Assembly (NCBI GenBank): GCA_900543705.1
Contig: UQSL01000002.1
Coordinates: 35,363-99,362 of the forward strand
Source: an uncultured Oscillospiraceae bacterium
GTDB taxonomy: Bacteria; Bacillota; Clostridia; Oscillospirales; Ruminococcaceae
DNA length: 64,000 bases
Direction: 5' to 3'
Both the position numbers and the translations under genes were made by a program. The notes beneath the pieces are model-generated. The model was not told where the DNA came from and did not search any database. It worked only from the letters and a program-made list of their open reading frames with translations. Below, in pieces: positions 16,043-25,720 of the stretch. Every line of letters begins with the position of its first letter. Position 1 is the first letter of the stretch.

Positions 16043-18367
16043 ATGAAAACAATCACGCCTGAAACGAGAGAAAAATTGGAACGAGCAGCGCACATTACCC
16101 GCAAAACATGTTCCTATATCGGAATGGGCGTCATGACAATTTTTCTGATTTGTATCATTACAGGATGTATTGTCGGCACAGCAATGGGAATTTATGTGAT
16201 GAAATTCGTAAACCCGGATGATACGATCAACCTGAGGGATCGGGAACTCAATTATACCTCCGTGCTATATGTCAAAAATGAAGCAGGGGAGGATGTTGAG
16301 CTCCAGCGCCTGCACGGGACGGAAAACCGCATCTGGGTGGATTTGGAGAAGGTACCTCAGAATCTTCAGGATGCGTTTATCGCTGTTGAGGATGAGCGCT
16401 TTGAAACCCATCACGGTGTGGACTGGAAGCGTACCATTGCTGCAACTGCAAACCTGTTCCTTGGCTTTTATGACACTCAGCAGGGTGGTTCCACCATTAC
16501 TCAGCAGCTGGTCAAGAATGTGACCGGGGAAGATGATGTGCGTGTCGAACGCAAGGTGCAGGAAATTTTTAAAGCGCTGAAATTGGAACAGGAGTACACC
16601 AAGCAGGATATCATGGAAGCATACCTCAATGAAATCCATCTCGGCAATAATACAAACGGCGTACAGGCAGCGGCAAACCTATACTTTGGTAAGGATGTCA
16701 GTGATCTGTCGCTTGCCGAATGCGCGAGTATTGCGGCAATTACGCAATACCCAGTTATGTACAACCCGTTTAGATACCCGGAGAACAACAAAAAGCGGCA
16801 GGAGTATGTCCTGCAAAAAATGTATGAAATCGGCAAGATTACCAAAGAGGAATACGACCAGGCTATGGCCGAAAAGCTAGAGTTCAGTATGGAAGGCAAT
16901 ACCGTTTCTAACGGCGGAGAAATCAACAGCTGGTTTGTCGACCTAGTTATTGACGATGTGATCAACGACCTGATGGAACAAAAAGGGTATACGGAGGACT
17001 ACGCGACAAACCTCCTCTACAGCGGAGGCTATAAAATCTACACCACTGAAGTGCCTTCCGTGCAGGCGGCGCTTGAGGATGTGTATACTGCATCGGATAC
17101 CTTTTACAAAAAGCCGGGGGATGTCCAGCCGGAATCCGCAATGGTGGTCATGGATTACAATGGAGCGATTGTCGGCATTGTCGGGCGTCGAGGGGAAAAG
17201 ACGGAAAACCGTATTTTTAACCTTGCAAGCGATGCACACCGGCAGCCGGGTTCCTCCATCAAACCGATTGCTTCTTACGGCCCGGCGATTGAAAACAACC
17301 TGATCAACTGGTCTACCATATTTAATGACAGCCCGGTGCGCAAGATTGACGGCCAGGACTGGCCGGTTAACTACTATACCGGATACTATGGAAACATGAC
17401 GGTTGTACGGGCGCTCGAGCTGTCCACCAACCCGGTCGCGGTCCGTGTCAATGAGCTGTTCGGCACCAAAAATTCGTACAATTTTCTCAAGGATAAACTG
17501 CATTTTAGCGTGGACGGGGAACCGGACAACGGCGTCATTGATGGCAGCCTCATGGAGGAAAAGGATATCAATTCTCCGGGTGCTATGGCCCTCGGTGGTT
17601 TAACAAATGGTGTGACGCTTGTAGAGATGGCGGCGGCTTATCAGACCTTCGGAAATGGCGGCTACTACAACAAGGCGCACTCCTACACTAAGGTGGTGGA
17701 CAACGAGGGCAACACCGTGCTTGAAAATGTCCAGAGCCCGGAGCGGGTTTTTTCTGAAGAAACTGCTTCGATTATGAACCTTTTGCTGCAGGACAATGCC
17801 CAGAAAGGTACTGGGCGCCAGAGCACATTTGGTTCTTGGCAGCTCGCCGGCAAAACCGGTACCACTTCGGACAACTGGGATCACTGGTACTGCGGCCTGT
17901 CTCCATATTATGTGGCAGTGACCTGGTATGGCTATGAGATTCCGCAGGAGGTCACCTATACCGATACCGGTATCCATCCAGCTATGAGGCCTTGGAGGCT
18001 GGCAATGCAGAAAATCCATGCAAATCTTGAGCAAAAGGAATTTACGATTAGCCCGAACATTGTAGCGGAAAAATATTGTACGGAAACCGGTCTGCTTGCA
18101 TCGGACAACTGTCCGAGTACGTTGACCGGGTACTATAAAAAAGATGCGCTTCCCGGAACCTGTACCGCACACAGCGGCGGTGTACGGAAGGATACTTCCT
18201 TGCAGACGGATACTTCTTCTTCCCAGAGTTCCTCTACCGTATCCCAGGCTATGGAGCATTCGGATTCCTCAACCAGCACTTCGACGGATTCCTCCGCTGT
18301 TTCCAGTACGACTTCGAGTGGTACTTCCAATACGACTTTGGAAGAAATCTCCAGCCCTGCGGCATAA
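16043..18367 (+). CDS. class A penicillin-binding protein (bifunctional GT51/transpeptidase)
   Basis: 774 residues, ATG 16043 with AAAGGAGG upstream. Builds peptidoglycan outside the membrane: glycan polymerisation plus cross-linking. A short cytoplasmic tail and one membrane helix (about 32-55) precede the GT51 domain, with EDERFETHHGVD (catalytic Glu near 116), GGSTITQQLVKN, and RKVQEI..ALKLE.. then EAYLNEIHLG. The transpeptidase has SSIK (Ser404, Lys407), ELSTNP (S-x-N) and KTGTTSDNW (Lys604). The C-terminal about 60 residues are a Ser/Thr-rich low-complexity tail. Likely monocistronic. Confidence 0.96.
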   Translation: MKTITPETREKLERAAHITRKTCSYIGMGVMTIFLICIITGCIVGTAMGIYVMKFVNPDDTINLRDRELNYTSVLYVKNEAGEDVELQRLHGTENRIWVDLEKVPQNLQDAFIAVEDERFETHHGVDWKRTIAATANLFLGFYDTQQGGSTITQQLVKNVTGEDDVRVERKVQEIFKALKLEQEYTKQDIMEAYLNEIHLGNNTNGVQAAANLYFGKDVSDLSLAECASIAAITQYPVMYNPFRYPENNKKRQEYVLQKMYEIGKITKEEYDQAMAEKLEFSMEGNTVSNGGEINSWFVDLVIDDVINDLMEQKGYTEDYATNLLYSGGYKIYTTEVPSVQAALEDVYTASDTFYKKPGDVQPESAMVVMDYNGAIVGIVGRRGEKTENRIFNLASDAHRQPGSSIKPIASYGPAIENNLINWSTIFNDSPVRKIDGQDWPVNYYTGYYGNMTVVRALELSTNPVAVRVNELFGTKNSYNFLKDKLHFSVDGEPDNGVIDGSLMEEKDINSPGAMALGGLTNGVTLVEMAAAYQTFGNGGYYNKAHSYTKVVDNEGNTVLENVQSPERVFSEETASIMNLLLQDNAQKGTGRQSTFGSWQLAGKTGTTSDNWDHWYCGLSPYYVAVTWYGYEIPQEVTYTDTGIHPAMRPWRLAMQKIHANLEQKEFTISPNIVAEKYCTETGLLASDNCPSTLTGYYKKDALPGTCTAHSGGVRKDTSLQTDTSSSQSSSTVSQAMEHSDSSTSTSTDSSAVSSTTSSGTSNTTLEEISSPAA

Positions 18368-18816
18368 AATCTCCCTGTACGTGGGAGAAGATGACACACA
18401 GTGAAAAACACCCGGCACGCCAGATTCAGCGTACCGGGTGTTGCTGACATGGGGCGCACCCATTGCTGCTAGGACAACGCACGGATGGAGAGCTTTTTCG
18501 CCACGCCCGACAAAGAGATGATCTGCCGCATGCCGTATTCCCGCATGAAACGCCAGCGGACGCCGTATCAGATTTTCTCTGGATCGAAACCTACCATTAC
18601 CGCCTGCGCCGCAATACGGCAAAAAGAGGGCAATCTTCCATCGATGCTCGAACGTTCCGGCTTCCACGTTCATCCCGCTGCCGGCGGATCCTCTTTTCAT
18701 GGGTGTACGGTTTTCTTGACTATTTCAGTATAGAAGAATGTAATCTCCAATCACATGGCCAAATCCTTGCGATTTGACAAGAAATAAGCTGCTACCGACA
18801 GGCAGCAGCTTTCACG
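18368..18816. other. intergenic region after the PBP gene
   Basis: About 450 bp. It begins with a hairpin at 18407-18442 (AACACCCGG-ACGC paired with GCGTACCGGGTGTT, one mismatch) that may terminate the PBP gene, although its T-tract is poor. Open frames on both strands between 18460 and 18770 have no RBS and no recognisable domain; possibly an old remnant. Confidence 0.4.
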
Positions 18817-19311
18817 TCATATTTTATCATTAAATTTATATCCAATCCCCCATATTGTTTGTATGTATTCCGGAGCATCCGGATTTGGCTCTATTTTCTT
18901 TCGCAGTTTTCGGATAAAGGACATAATATTGTTGTCATCCAGTAGATAATCGCTTTCCCAGACGGCCTGATAAATCTGTTCCTTTGTGAACACCTCGCCA
19001 CGGTTACGGGCTAGAAAATACAGAATATCAAATTCCTTTGGCGTAAGCATGATTTCCATATTATCACGGATAACCTTGCGGGATTTGGGATAGATGGCAA
19101 GTGTTCCACAGAGGATTGTGCCGGTTGCAGGAACAGGAGATTCAGCACCAAGCTCCAACATAAGAGAGCTTGCCTTTCCACTCATTAAATCCCCAATACC
19201 TTCCAGCAGGTCCTTCGCTCCTGCTGTATCCGGTGCAGAGGTATGGAGCTTCTCATACAGCCATTTTGCAAGGGAGGAATCCAGATTGACAAAACCAATA
19301 TTTTTTTTCAT
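18817..19311 (-). CDS. OmpR/PhoB-type DNA-binding regulator with vestigial N-terminal domain
   Basis: 164 residues, ATG 19311 with GGGGGA upstream. The C-terminal winged helix (about 75-162) is complete: LTPKEFDILYFLARNRGEVFTKEQIYQAVW, then NNIMSFIRKLRKKIEP, then IQTIWGIGYKF. The N-terminal part is only about 65 residues instead of the roughly 120 of a receiver, with no phospho-acceptor Asp strand and no conserved Lys, so control by phosphorylation is unlikely. It sits 17 bp downstream of mgtA on the same strand, so the two are probably co-transcribed and it may regulate this locus. Confidence 0.85.
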   Translation of the reverse strand: MKKNIGFVNLDSSLAKWLYEKLHTSAPDTAGAKDLLEGIGDLMSGKASSLMLELGAESPVPATGTILCGTLAIYPKSRKVIRDNMEIMLTPKEFDILYFLARNRGEVFTKEQIYQAVWESDYLLDDNNIMSFIRKLRKKIEPNPDAPEYIQTIWGIGYKFNDKI

Positions 19312-19328
19312 AATAGATTCCCCCTTTC

Positions 19329-21983
19329 TCAGAATAGCTCATGATATTTTTTCACATACCAGCCTTTCGCTATTGTAACCAACAGTAAGTAAAATACTAC
19401 CACAGCTATTAGGAAGCCAAAATAGGTTGGCGGCAATGCTATCAGTCCAATTAAGCCTCCAATCGGTGTAAGTGTCAGAACGGTAAAAATTAAAATTCCC
19501 AACGTTGTGACAAACATAACTGGAAAGGACGGCTTGCTCTGGAACAGCGGCACTTTTCTAGTACGGAGCAGATGCAAAATCAACACCTGCGTCCACATAG
19601 ATTCCAGGAACCACCCGGTCTGGAACATGGCAATGAACTTTGCCTGTTCACCTGTCCCGGCAAGAGAAGCAAAACTCCCACCGCAGATAGAAGGACAAAG
19701 GACAAAAAACAGAAAGACAAAAGTCAAAATGTCAAAGATGGAGCTGATTGGCCCGAAGAACCGCATAAAACGTCCCAGCGTTCGGCCAGACCATTCCAGC
19801 GGCCGCGAGCAGGTATCCTCGTCCACGTTATCCCACGGAAGGACAAGGCACAGTGTATCATAGAGCAGATTCAGTAAAAGCAGCTGAACCGATGTGATTG
19901 GTAAAAATGGCAGAAACACACTGGCAATAACAATGGCAAAAATATTTCCAAAATTTGAGGACGCCGTAATTCTGATGTATTTGGACATATTGGAAAAAGC
20001 TTTGCGCCCTTCCAGAATACCTTCTTCCAGTACATTCAAATCTTTTTTCAGTAGAATTACATCTGCATTCTCCTTGACAGCTTCCGCCGCTGTATCGACT
20101 GAGATTCCCACATCTGCTTCTACAATAGCGGGGAGGTCGTTCATTCCATCCCCTAAAAAGCCGACAGTATGACCGTTGTCCTTCAGTGTTTTCAGAATCC
20201 GTACCTTTTGTTTAGGAGAAAGCTCTGCAAAAACAGTGGCTCGCTCGATTCGAATTGGTGCTTCATTGTCAATCAGGTTTTCCAGCTCTGCTCCAGTCAG
20301 AATCTCTGTTGTATCAATCCCCAGCCGGCGACAGATTGAAGCAGCAACGCTTTTCTGATCCCCGGTTAACACTTTTACCCCAACATGGAGCGATTGCAAT
20401 TTTCCGATGGCACTTGCAGCGCTTTTCTTTGGGGCATCGAAGAATGCCAGATAACCCAATAGAATAAAATCCTGCTCATCATCAACACTTAAACTTTCCT
20501 GTTTCAGCTTTTTATAGGCGATTGCCAAAACCTTCATGCCGTCCTCAAACATTTCGTCCACAACGGCGTGAACAATGGAGAGTCCATCAGCCTCTATTGC
20601 ACTACACTTGCCGTGATATTCAATATGGCTACAGCGTCTGCACACTTCGTCAATGCTACCCTTGATAATAAGCAGATTTTCCCCGCCGTCTTTCACAAGT
20701 ACACTGGCAAATTTCCGTTCGTAGTCAAAGGGCAACTCATCCAGCTTAGGATGCTCTTTCGCAAACATTTCAAAATGCTCACTTCGCCCTGGCATTTCTC
20801 TACATTTTAGGATTCCGGTATCCAGATGGTTTTTGACTCCTGTATGATAGAGACTGTTCAGATAGGCAAAATCCAGGACTTTTTCACTTTCGTTTCCGAG
20901 AATATCCATATAATATTCCAGAAGAACAGTATCACCTGTCAAGGTGCCGGTTTTATCCACACACAGAATATCCATGCTGCCAAAGCCCTGCATCGCATTG
21001 ATATTCTTTACCACAGTTTGCTTTTGGCTCATGGTAGTACTGCCTTTTACAAGGCAGGCGTTAATGACCATTGGCAGCATTTCCGGGGTCAGGCCAACGG
21101 CAACGGACAATGAAAACAGGAAAGCCAAGAACCAGTCTCCCTTGGTAAGACCACAGGCAATAAAAATAATGGGAACAAGAATCGCCATAAAACGAATCAG
21201 CACCCATGCAATGGAGTTTGCACCCTGATCGAATCCATTTTTATGGTTCCTTTCTGTTTCAACAAATCCACCATAAACGGTATCATGGCCGACTGCCAGC
21301 ACCACCCCTTCGGCTGTACCGCCAATCACGGTAGAACCCATGAAGGCAATATTACTATATTCCGCGTACGAATATGACTGCTTCGCTGAGATAAATTCCG
21401 CATTTTTTTCCAGAACAGCACTTTCCCCGGTTATGACCGATTGAGAAACAAAGAGGTCAGTTGTAGCAGTCAGGCGAATATCTGCCGGAACACAGTCTCC
21501 GGCAAACAGTCGAACCGTATCGCCGACTACAAGCTCGGAAGAAGGAATGCCGAACCATTTGCCGTTTCGATGTACTGACACATTAGAATTAACCAGTCTT
21601 GTCAAATGTTCAGAAATATGCTTGGAACGCATTTCCTGTATGAACCGCACAATACCGCTAATGAGCAACATACATAAAATGATCATTACGGTAGTACCAT
21701 TGCGACTGAAATTGGAAGCAAGCAGAACATCTGTTACAAAAGAAATACTTGCCAGCACAAATAAGATAATGGTAAACGGATTGATAAAAGCCCTCCGCAG
21801 ACGTAAGAAGATGGTATCTGTCGTGCGACCGATTAAAATATTACTACCGTATCGTTCACGGCTTTTTTGAACCTGTTCTTCGTTATATCCATTCCCGGAA
21901 ATTTGAAAGTCCTGATACAGCGCATCGGCTTGTGTATGGGCATAGTGATGAACCCGTTCGTGAATGGAATCGCCACCTTTCAT
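19329..21983 (-). CDS. mgtA: magnesium-translocating P-type ATPase
   Basis: 884 residues from ATG 21983 (GGAGGCGAGAAG just upstream); an in-frame TTG five codons earlier overlaps that SD. ATP-driven Mg2+ uptake (P3B-type), cytoplasmic membrane. Motifs in order: N-terminal cation-ATPase domain, actuator loop TGES near 190, phosphorylation motif DKTGTLTGD near 350, the nucleotide-binding domain, hinge GDGMNDLPAI near 635, and C-terminal membrane helices after NMSKYIRITASSNFGN, a characteristic of MgtA/MgtB-type pumps. Full family length. Followed by the receiver-poor regulator; upstream lies a RepA remnant. No Mg-responsive leader was identified. Confidence 0.93.
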   Translation of the reverse strand: MKGGDSIHERVHHYAHTQADALYQDFQISGNGYNEEQVQKSRERYGSNILIGRTTDTIFLRLRRAFINPFTIILFVLASISFVTDVLLASNFSRNGTTVMIILCMLLISGIVRFIQEMRSKHISEHLTRLVNSNVSVHRNGKWFGIPSSELVVGDTVRLFAGDCVPADIRLTATTDLFVSQSVITGESAVLEKNAEFISAKQSYSYAEYSNIAFMGSTVIGGTAEGVVLAVGHDTVYGGFVETERNHKNGFDQGANSIAWVLIRFMAILVPIIFIACGLTKGDWFLAFLFSLSVAVGLTPEMLPMVINACLVKGSTTMSQKQTVVKNINAMQGFGSMDILCVDKTGTLTGDTVLLEYYMDILGNESEKVLDFAYLNSLYHTGVKNHLDTGILKCREMPGRSEHFEMFAKEHPKLDELPFDYERKFASVLVKDGGENLLIIKGSIDEVCRRCSHIEYHGKCSAIEADGLSIVHAVVDEMFEDGMKVLAIAYKKLKQESLSVDDEQDFILLGYLAFFDAPKKSAASAIGKLQSLHVGVKVLTGDQKSVAASICRRLGIDTTEILTGAELENLIDNEAPIRIERATVFAELSPKQKVRILKTLKDNGHTVGFLGDGMNDLPAIVEADVGISVDTAAEAVKENADVILLKKDLNVLEEGILEGRKAFSNMSKYIRITASSNFGNIFAIVIASVFLPFLPITSVQLLLLNLLYDTLCLVLPWDNVDEDTCSRPLEWSGRTLGRFMRFFGPISSIFDILTFVFLFFVLCPSICGGSFASLAGTGEQAKFIAMFQTGWFLESMWTQVLILHLLRTRKVPLFQSKPSFPVMFVTTLGILIFTVLTLTPIGGLIGLIALPPTYFGFLIAVVVFYLLLVTIAKGWYVKKYHELF

Positions 21984-22834
21984 CCTTCTCGCCTCCAAAC
22001 AGTTTTCTATATCATACCACAGAAAGGAACAGGTTGCTTCATTGAAATCTTGCTTTTTTCTTGATTAAGATTGCAAGCAATGGAAAGGAATAACCTTTCC
22101 GCTTGTTGGGGCGTTCCCCATGCCCCCGGCTGGGCGGCGTAGCTGAAATGAACCCAAAAAGTTGGATTAAGCAGCAAATCCAGACCTGTTCTCCGTAAAG
22201 CCGATGCCGCAGGCGGTCTAACTTCCGGTGGTTCTGCCGCCGGATCGATAGATGGATCAATATGATTCTTATTAGTATGGATTGTGTCCGTTTTTCGGAA
22301 GTCAAGACTTCCGCCTTCCGGGTGAAGTTCTTGACATAGAGTTTTGTGGGGCGATCCTGACCCTGCTTCTAGTGTTCGATCGCCCACCTTGTCCAGCTCG
22401 GGAAAGAGCGCCACGGCTTGTGGCCGCAGCACATCCTTCATCGCTTCCTCCAGGGTGAAGGTAATAAATACCCGGTTCTGCTCGTCCAGCCAGCCCTTGC
22501 GTGCGGAAAGCCCATGCGGTCTAACATCAGACCGTTCAAGATTTTGGCGTCTGCTTTGTCTAACGGAAACCGGGATCGGTGAACAACATCTTGGGAATCC
22601 GGTAAAAGGTATCATGTTTTTACCCACTTTCCCGGGACGGCTGCCCGGAATAGGCGCGTTCAACTTCTTTTGATCCTTTTTTGTAAATAAATCATTGGCC
22701 CTTGCAAAAAGGTAGGAATTTCCCACGGTATTTGCCTACAGAAATTCGGCACGAGGGATGGTTTCACTCTTTTCTTTTTGTTTCTTTTCGCAGCGGAACG
22801 AAAGACCTGCTGTCAGCGGCCTAGGTAAGAGGAA
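21984..22834. other. region of mobile-element debris between mgtA and the iron ADH
   Basis: About 850 bp without an intact gene. It contains the RepA-like remnant on the minus strand (separate entry) and the adapter-like 14-mer at 22743-22756. A 239-codon minus-strand frame crosses the remnant but mixes coding frames. Confidence 0.5.
22240..22720 (-). pseudogene. decayed replication initiator (RepA_N-type) gene of a mobile element
   Basis: Pieces of a RepA N-terminal protein are spread over at least two frames. Around 22590-22620 one frame reads FYRIPKMLFTDPGF; around 22520-22560 another gives DRMGLSARKGWLDEQ; then RVFITFTLEEAMKD and ALFPELDKVG, followed by GSPHKTLC and GGSLDFRKTDTIHTNKNHID. 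These are hallmark stretches of RepA proteins in clostridial conjugative elements and plasmids. Frameshifts make it non-functional. It marks a former integrated element upstream of mgtA. Confidence 0.6.
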
Positions 22835-24022
22835 TTACAGGATCTTATCCTCATCGGATTCCATACAGGAACGGTAGATGGCCAGCACATCCTCCTTATT
22901 CAAAGGGACATATGCGTTGGAAAGCCGGTCATTTGCGGCCTTTTCTGCCATCTCCTCTAGATGCTCCCCGGTCACACCAAGTTCCGAGAGGGTGCCCGGC
23001 AGGCCAAGCGAAAGGAAGAAATCCCGGGTCATGGCGATGGCGGTCTCCGCAAGTTCCACATCCGGCAGGTCAGGATCGATGTCAAGGACATTCCTGCCAT
23101 AGTCGGCGAATTTTCCGACGGTATCTGGGCTGATGATGTATTCCATCCAGGCCGGAGTCAACACAGCGAGCCCTGCACCATGGGTGATGTCATGGTAAGC
23201 GCTTAAGGGGTGCTCCATCGGGTGGCAGCTCCAGTTGCCGCCTTTGCCGGAACCAAGCAGGCCGTTTAATGCCAGGGAAGAGGCCCACATCAGGTTGGCA
23301 CGCGCTTCATAGTTGTCCGGTTCTTCCACCGCAATGGGGCCGTACTCAAAGCAGGTCTTGAGCAGTCCCTCTGCCATGTGATCCTGCACTGCTGCGTGTT
23401 CTATGTAGCTGAAATATCCCTCAAAGATATGGCTCATAATGTCCGCGACACCGCTTGCCGTCTGGAAAGCGGGTACGGTATAGGTAAATGTTGGATCAAG
23501 TACCGAGCAGACCGGGCGCAGCAGCTCGGATTTGATAGCCTTTTTGTCCTTTGTCTGCGGGTTGGAGATAACCCCGTTGCCGTTCATCTCCGAGCCAGTG
23601 GCGGCAATCGTGAGAACCGTATAGAGTGGAAGCGTCTGTTTCACCTTCCCGTTGTCGAGCACCAGATCCCAGGGATCTCCGTCGTAGAAGACGCCCGCAC
23701 ACACGGCCTTGCAGCAGTCGATGACGCTTCCGCCTCCGACTGCAAGCACTGCGTCCACGTGATGGGTGCAGCACAACCGGATGCCTTCGCATACCGAACT
23801 GAGCTTTGGGTTCGGCTCAATGCCGGACAGCTCGATATAGGAAATGCCCTGTTTGTGGAGCAGTTCGGTTACCTGCACATAAATACCGTTTGTCTTTACG
23901 GAGTTCCCGCCATATGCCAAGAGCACGGTTTTAACACGATCCGGAAAATACTCGGTTAGCCTGGAAAGGGCTCCTGCTCCAAACAAAATCCGGGTGGGTG
24001 CATAAAAGTTGAAATTTTCCAT
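22835..24022 (-). CDS. iron-containing alcohol dehydrogenase (butanol dehydrogenase/YqhD type)
   Basis: 395 residues from ATG 24022 (GGAGGCGCCCAG upstream); the longer in-frame extension lacks an RBS. NAD(P)H-dependent reduction of aldehydes to alcohols in the cytoplasm. The nucleotide-binding part has AVGGGSVIDCCKAVCAG (GGGS motif near 95) and TIAATGSEMNGNGVI. Iron ligands fall in the Asp of ASGVADIMSHIFEGYF, its His, and the later MEHPLSAYHDITHGAGLAV. Full family length. Divergent from gntR; a role in fermentation or aldehyde disposal next to deoC (which yields acetaldehyde) is a reasonable inference. Confidence 0.93.
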   Translation of the reverse strand: MENFNFYAPTRILFGAGALSRLTEYFPDRVKTVLLAYGGNSVKTNGIYVQVTELLHKQGISYIELSGIEPNPKLSSVCEGIRLCCTHHVDAVLAVGGGSVIDCCKAVCAGVFYDGDPWDLVLDNGKVKQTLPLYTVLTIAATGSEMNGNGVISNPQTKDKKAIKSELLRPVCSVLDPTFTYTVPAFQTASGVADIMSHIFEGYFSYIEHAAVQDHMAEGLLKTCFEYGPIAVEEPDNYEARANLMWASSLALNGLLGSGKGGNWSCHPMEHPLSAYHDITHGAGLAVLTPAWMEYIISPDTVGKFADYGRNVLDIDPDLPDVELAETAIAMTRDFFLSLGLPGTLSELGVTGEHLEEMAEKAANDRLSNAYVPLNKEDVLAIYRSCMESDEDKIL

Positions 24023-24121
24023 CTGGGCGCCTCCATTTTTCATTCTTCTTCCATTTAACCGCAAATACAGGGCGGATTCAATAGAAAATTTGTGAATATG
24101 CTGCAAGATACGAATCCTGAT

Positions 24122-24150
24122 TTGCCTCAGAGCGGGTTTTGTAGTAAAAT
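24122..24150 (+). promoter_or_regulatory. promoter of gntR-deoC
   Basis: TTGCCT (24122-24127), 17-bp spacer, TAAAAT (24145-24150), 37 bp upstream of the gntR start, in the divergent region shared with the iron ADH gene. Confidence 0.55.
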
Positions 24151-24186
24151 AAAAAAATTATATAGAACATTTGGGGGAGAAAAAAA

Positions 24187-24909
24187 TTGGGACAGCCTGT
24201 GTACAGACAATTATATGAAACATTAAAACAGGATATCCTGGAGGAAAAATATAAAATTGGGGAAATGCTTCCGCCGGAAGGGCAGCTTGAACAGCTTTTT
24301 TCGGTCAGCCGGATTACGATTCGGCGCGCGGTTTCCATGCTTGCACAGGAAGGCTTTGTCGAGGTCAAACAGGGTAGGGGGACAATGGTGCTCGATTTCA
24401 AGGCAAAGCAGGATTTAAAGCAGGTGACCTCCGTAACGGAGACACTACGTAAAAAGGGGTATACGGTTAGCGTCGGAAGCATGTATATTGACTTTATGGA
24501 GGCACCGCAGTATGTCGCTCAGGCGCTGATGCTTGACAAGGACAAACGAGTCGCACGGGTCCAGCGCATCCAAAACGCAAACGGCTCGCCGATTGCCATC
24601 ATGGTAAACTATATCCCGGCGACAATTGTGCCGGGCTTTGAGGAATATACCAACCAGTTTTGTGGGCTCTATCAGTTTCTGGAAGAACGGTACCACCTTG
24701 TGATTGAAGAGGTGCACGATAAAATCTTTGCAAAAAATGCGGATTTCACTGAGGCTCAGATGCTGGGCGTGCCGGTCGGGGAGGCGCTGCTCTGCTTTTA
24801 TCGCACTTGTTACCAGAGTGGCAGGCCTGTCTGTTTTGACGACGCCAAGCTCATTGGGAAAAAATATGAGGTGGAAAACCGTGTAAGCGGCAGGATGCGG
24901 GTATACTAA
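24187..24909 (+). CDS. GntR/HutC-family transcriptional regulator (UTRA domain)
   Basis: 240 residues from TTG 24187, with GGGGGAG eight bases upstream; no ATG fits better. The N-terminal winged helix is typical: PVYRQLYETLKQDILEEKYKIGEMLPPEGQL, then VSRITIRRAVSMLAQEGFVEVKQGRGT. A UTRA ligand-binding domain follows (about 85-235), with VARVQRIQNANGSPIAIMVNYIP and FYRTCYQSGRPVCFDDAKLIG. Likely represses its own operon with deoC and perhaps the divergent iron ADH; the inducer may be a sugar phosphate or nucleoside. 26 bp upstream of deoC. Confidence 0.92.
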   Translation: MGQPVYRQLYETLKQDILEEKYKIGEMLPPEGQLEQLFSVSRITIRRAVSMLAQEGFVEVKQGRGTMVLDFKAKQDLKQVTSVTETLRKKGYTVSVGSMYIDFMEAPQYVAQALMLDKDKRVARVQRIQNANGSPIAIMVNYIPATIVPGFEEYTNQFCGLYQFLEERYHLVIEEVHDKIFAKNADFTEAQMLGVPVGEALLCFYRTCYQSGRPVCFDDAKLIGKKYEVENRVSGRMRVY

Positions 24910-24935
24910 TCGGACCAAGAGTCAGGAGGAAAGCA

Positions 24936-25625
24936 ATGGAGGACAGAAGTTTTTTATGTGAACTTGCCGCACATCTGGATTTCAGCTGTGTTCAGGCGCA
25001 AAACACCAAGGCTGATATCGACGAGATGATTGACGCGGCGAAGGCCTATCGCCCTGCGGCAGTCTTCACTCTGCCCTGCTATACCCCTTATCTTGCAGCG
25101 CGCCTGAAAGGATCAGCTGCAAAAACCGTCCGGCTCGGTGGAGTAGTGGGCTTTCCCTCTGGCGCTCAGAGTATGGAAGCGAAATGCTTTGAGGCAAAGG
25201 AACTGCTGGCCCTAGGCTGCCGAGAGCTTGACATGGTCATGGCCATCGGAAAGCTTAAAGACGGAGACGCCGATTATGTCCGGGAGGATATCCGCAGGAT
25301 TGTAGAACTTGCTGGGACTGTTCCGGTCAAGGTCATTGTGGAAGCAGGCTATCTGACCGATGAAGAGCTTACCCTTGCTTGCCGGACGGCGGTACAGGCG
25401 AACGCGGGCTTTGTTAAGACAGGAACGGGTTGGTCGGGCATCCCCTCCACGGTCGAGATGGTGCAAAAGATGAAGCAGGCGGTGGGTAACGCCGCCAAAG
25501 TCAAAGCCGCAGGCGGCGTGCGCACGCTTGACACCGTTTTGCGGATGTATGAAGCGGGCTGTGAGCGGTTTGGCATCGGCACAAAATCCGCTGTCCGGAT
25601 TTTGAAAGAAGCGGAGAAATATTAA
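24936..25625 (+). CDS. deoC: deoxyribose-phosphate aldolase
   Basis: 229 residues, ATG 24936 after GGAGGAAAGC. Splits 2-deoxy-D-ribose-5-phosphate into glyceraldehyde-3-phosphate and acetaldehyde (deoxynucleoside catabolism). Class I aldolase features: the ELDMVMAIG strand near 95, KVIVEAGYLTDEE with its Lys near 131, the Schiff-base lysine in FVKTGTGW (about 161), and KAAGGVRT near 189. Length is normal. Co-transcribed with gntR; the acetaldehyde product could be reduced by the divergent iron ADH. No deoD or deoB neighbours. Confidence 0.93.
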   Translation: MEDRSFLCELAAHLDFSCVQAQNTKADIDEMIDAAKAYRPAAVFTLPCYTPYLAARLKGSAAKTVRLGGVVGFPSGAQSMEAKCFEAKELLALGCRELDMVMAIGKLKDGDADYVREDIRRIVELAGTVPVKVIVEAGYLTDEELTLACRTAVQANAGFVKTGTGWSGIPSTVEMVQKMKQAVGNAAKVKAAGGVRTLDTVLRMYEAGCERFGIGTKSAVRILKEAEKY

Positions 25626-25720
25626 AAAAGTAAATATTGGGTCTTTATCAGGAGTGCCGCCAGAAAAGGAGAAATGGAACATGCTTGACCGGATGATTCT
25701 CATTATGCGCTGTGACCATG

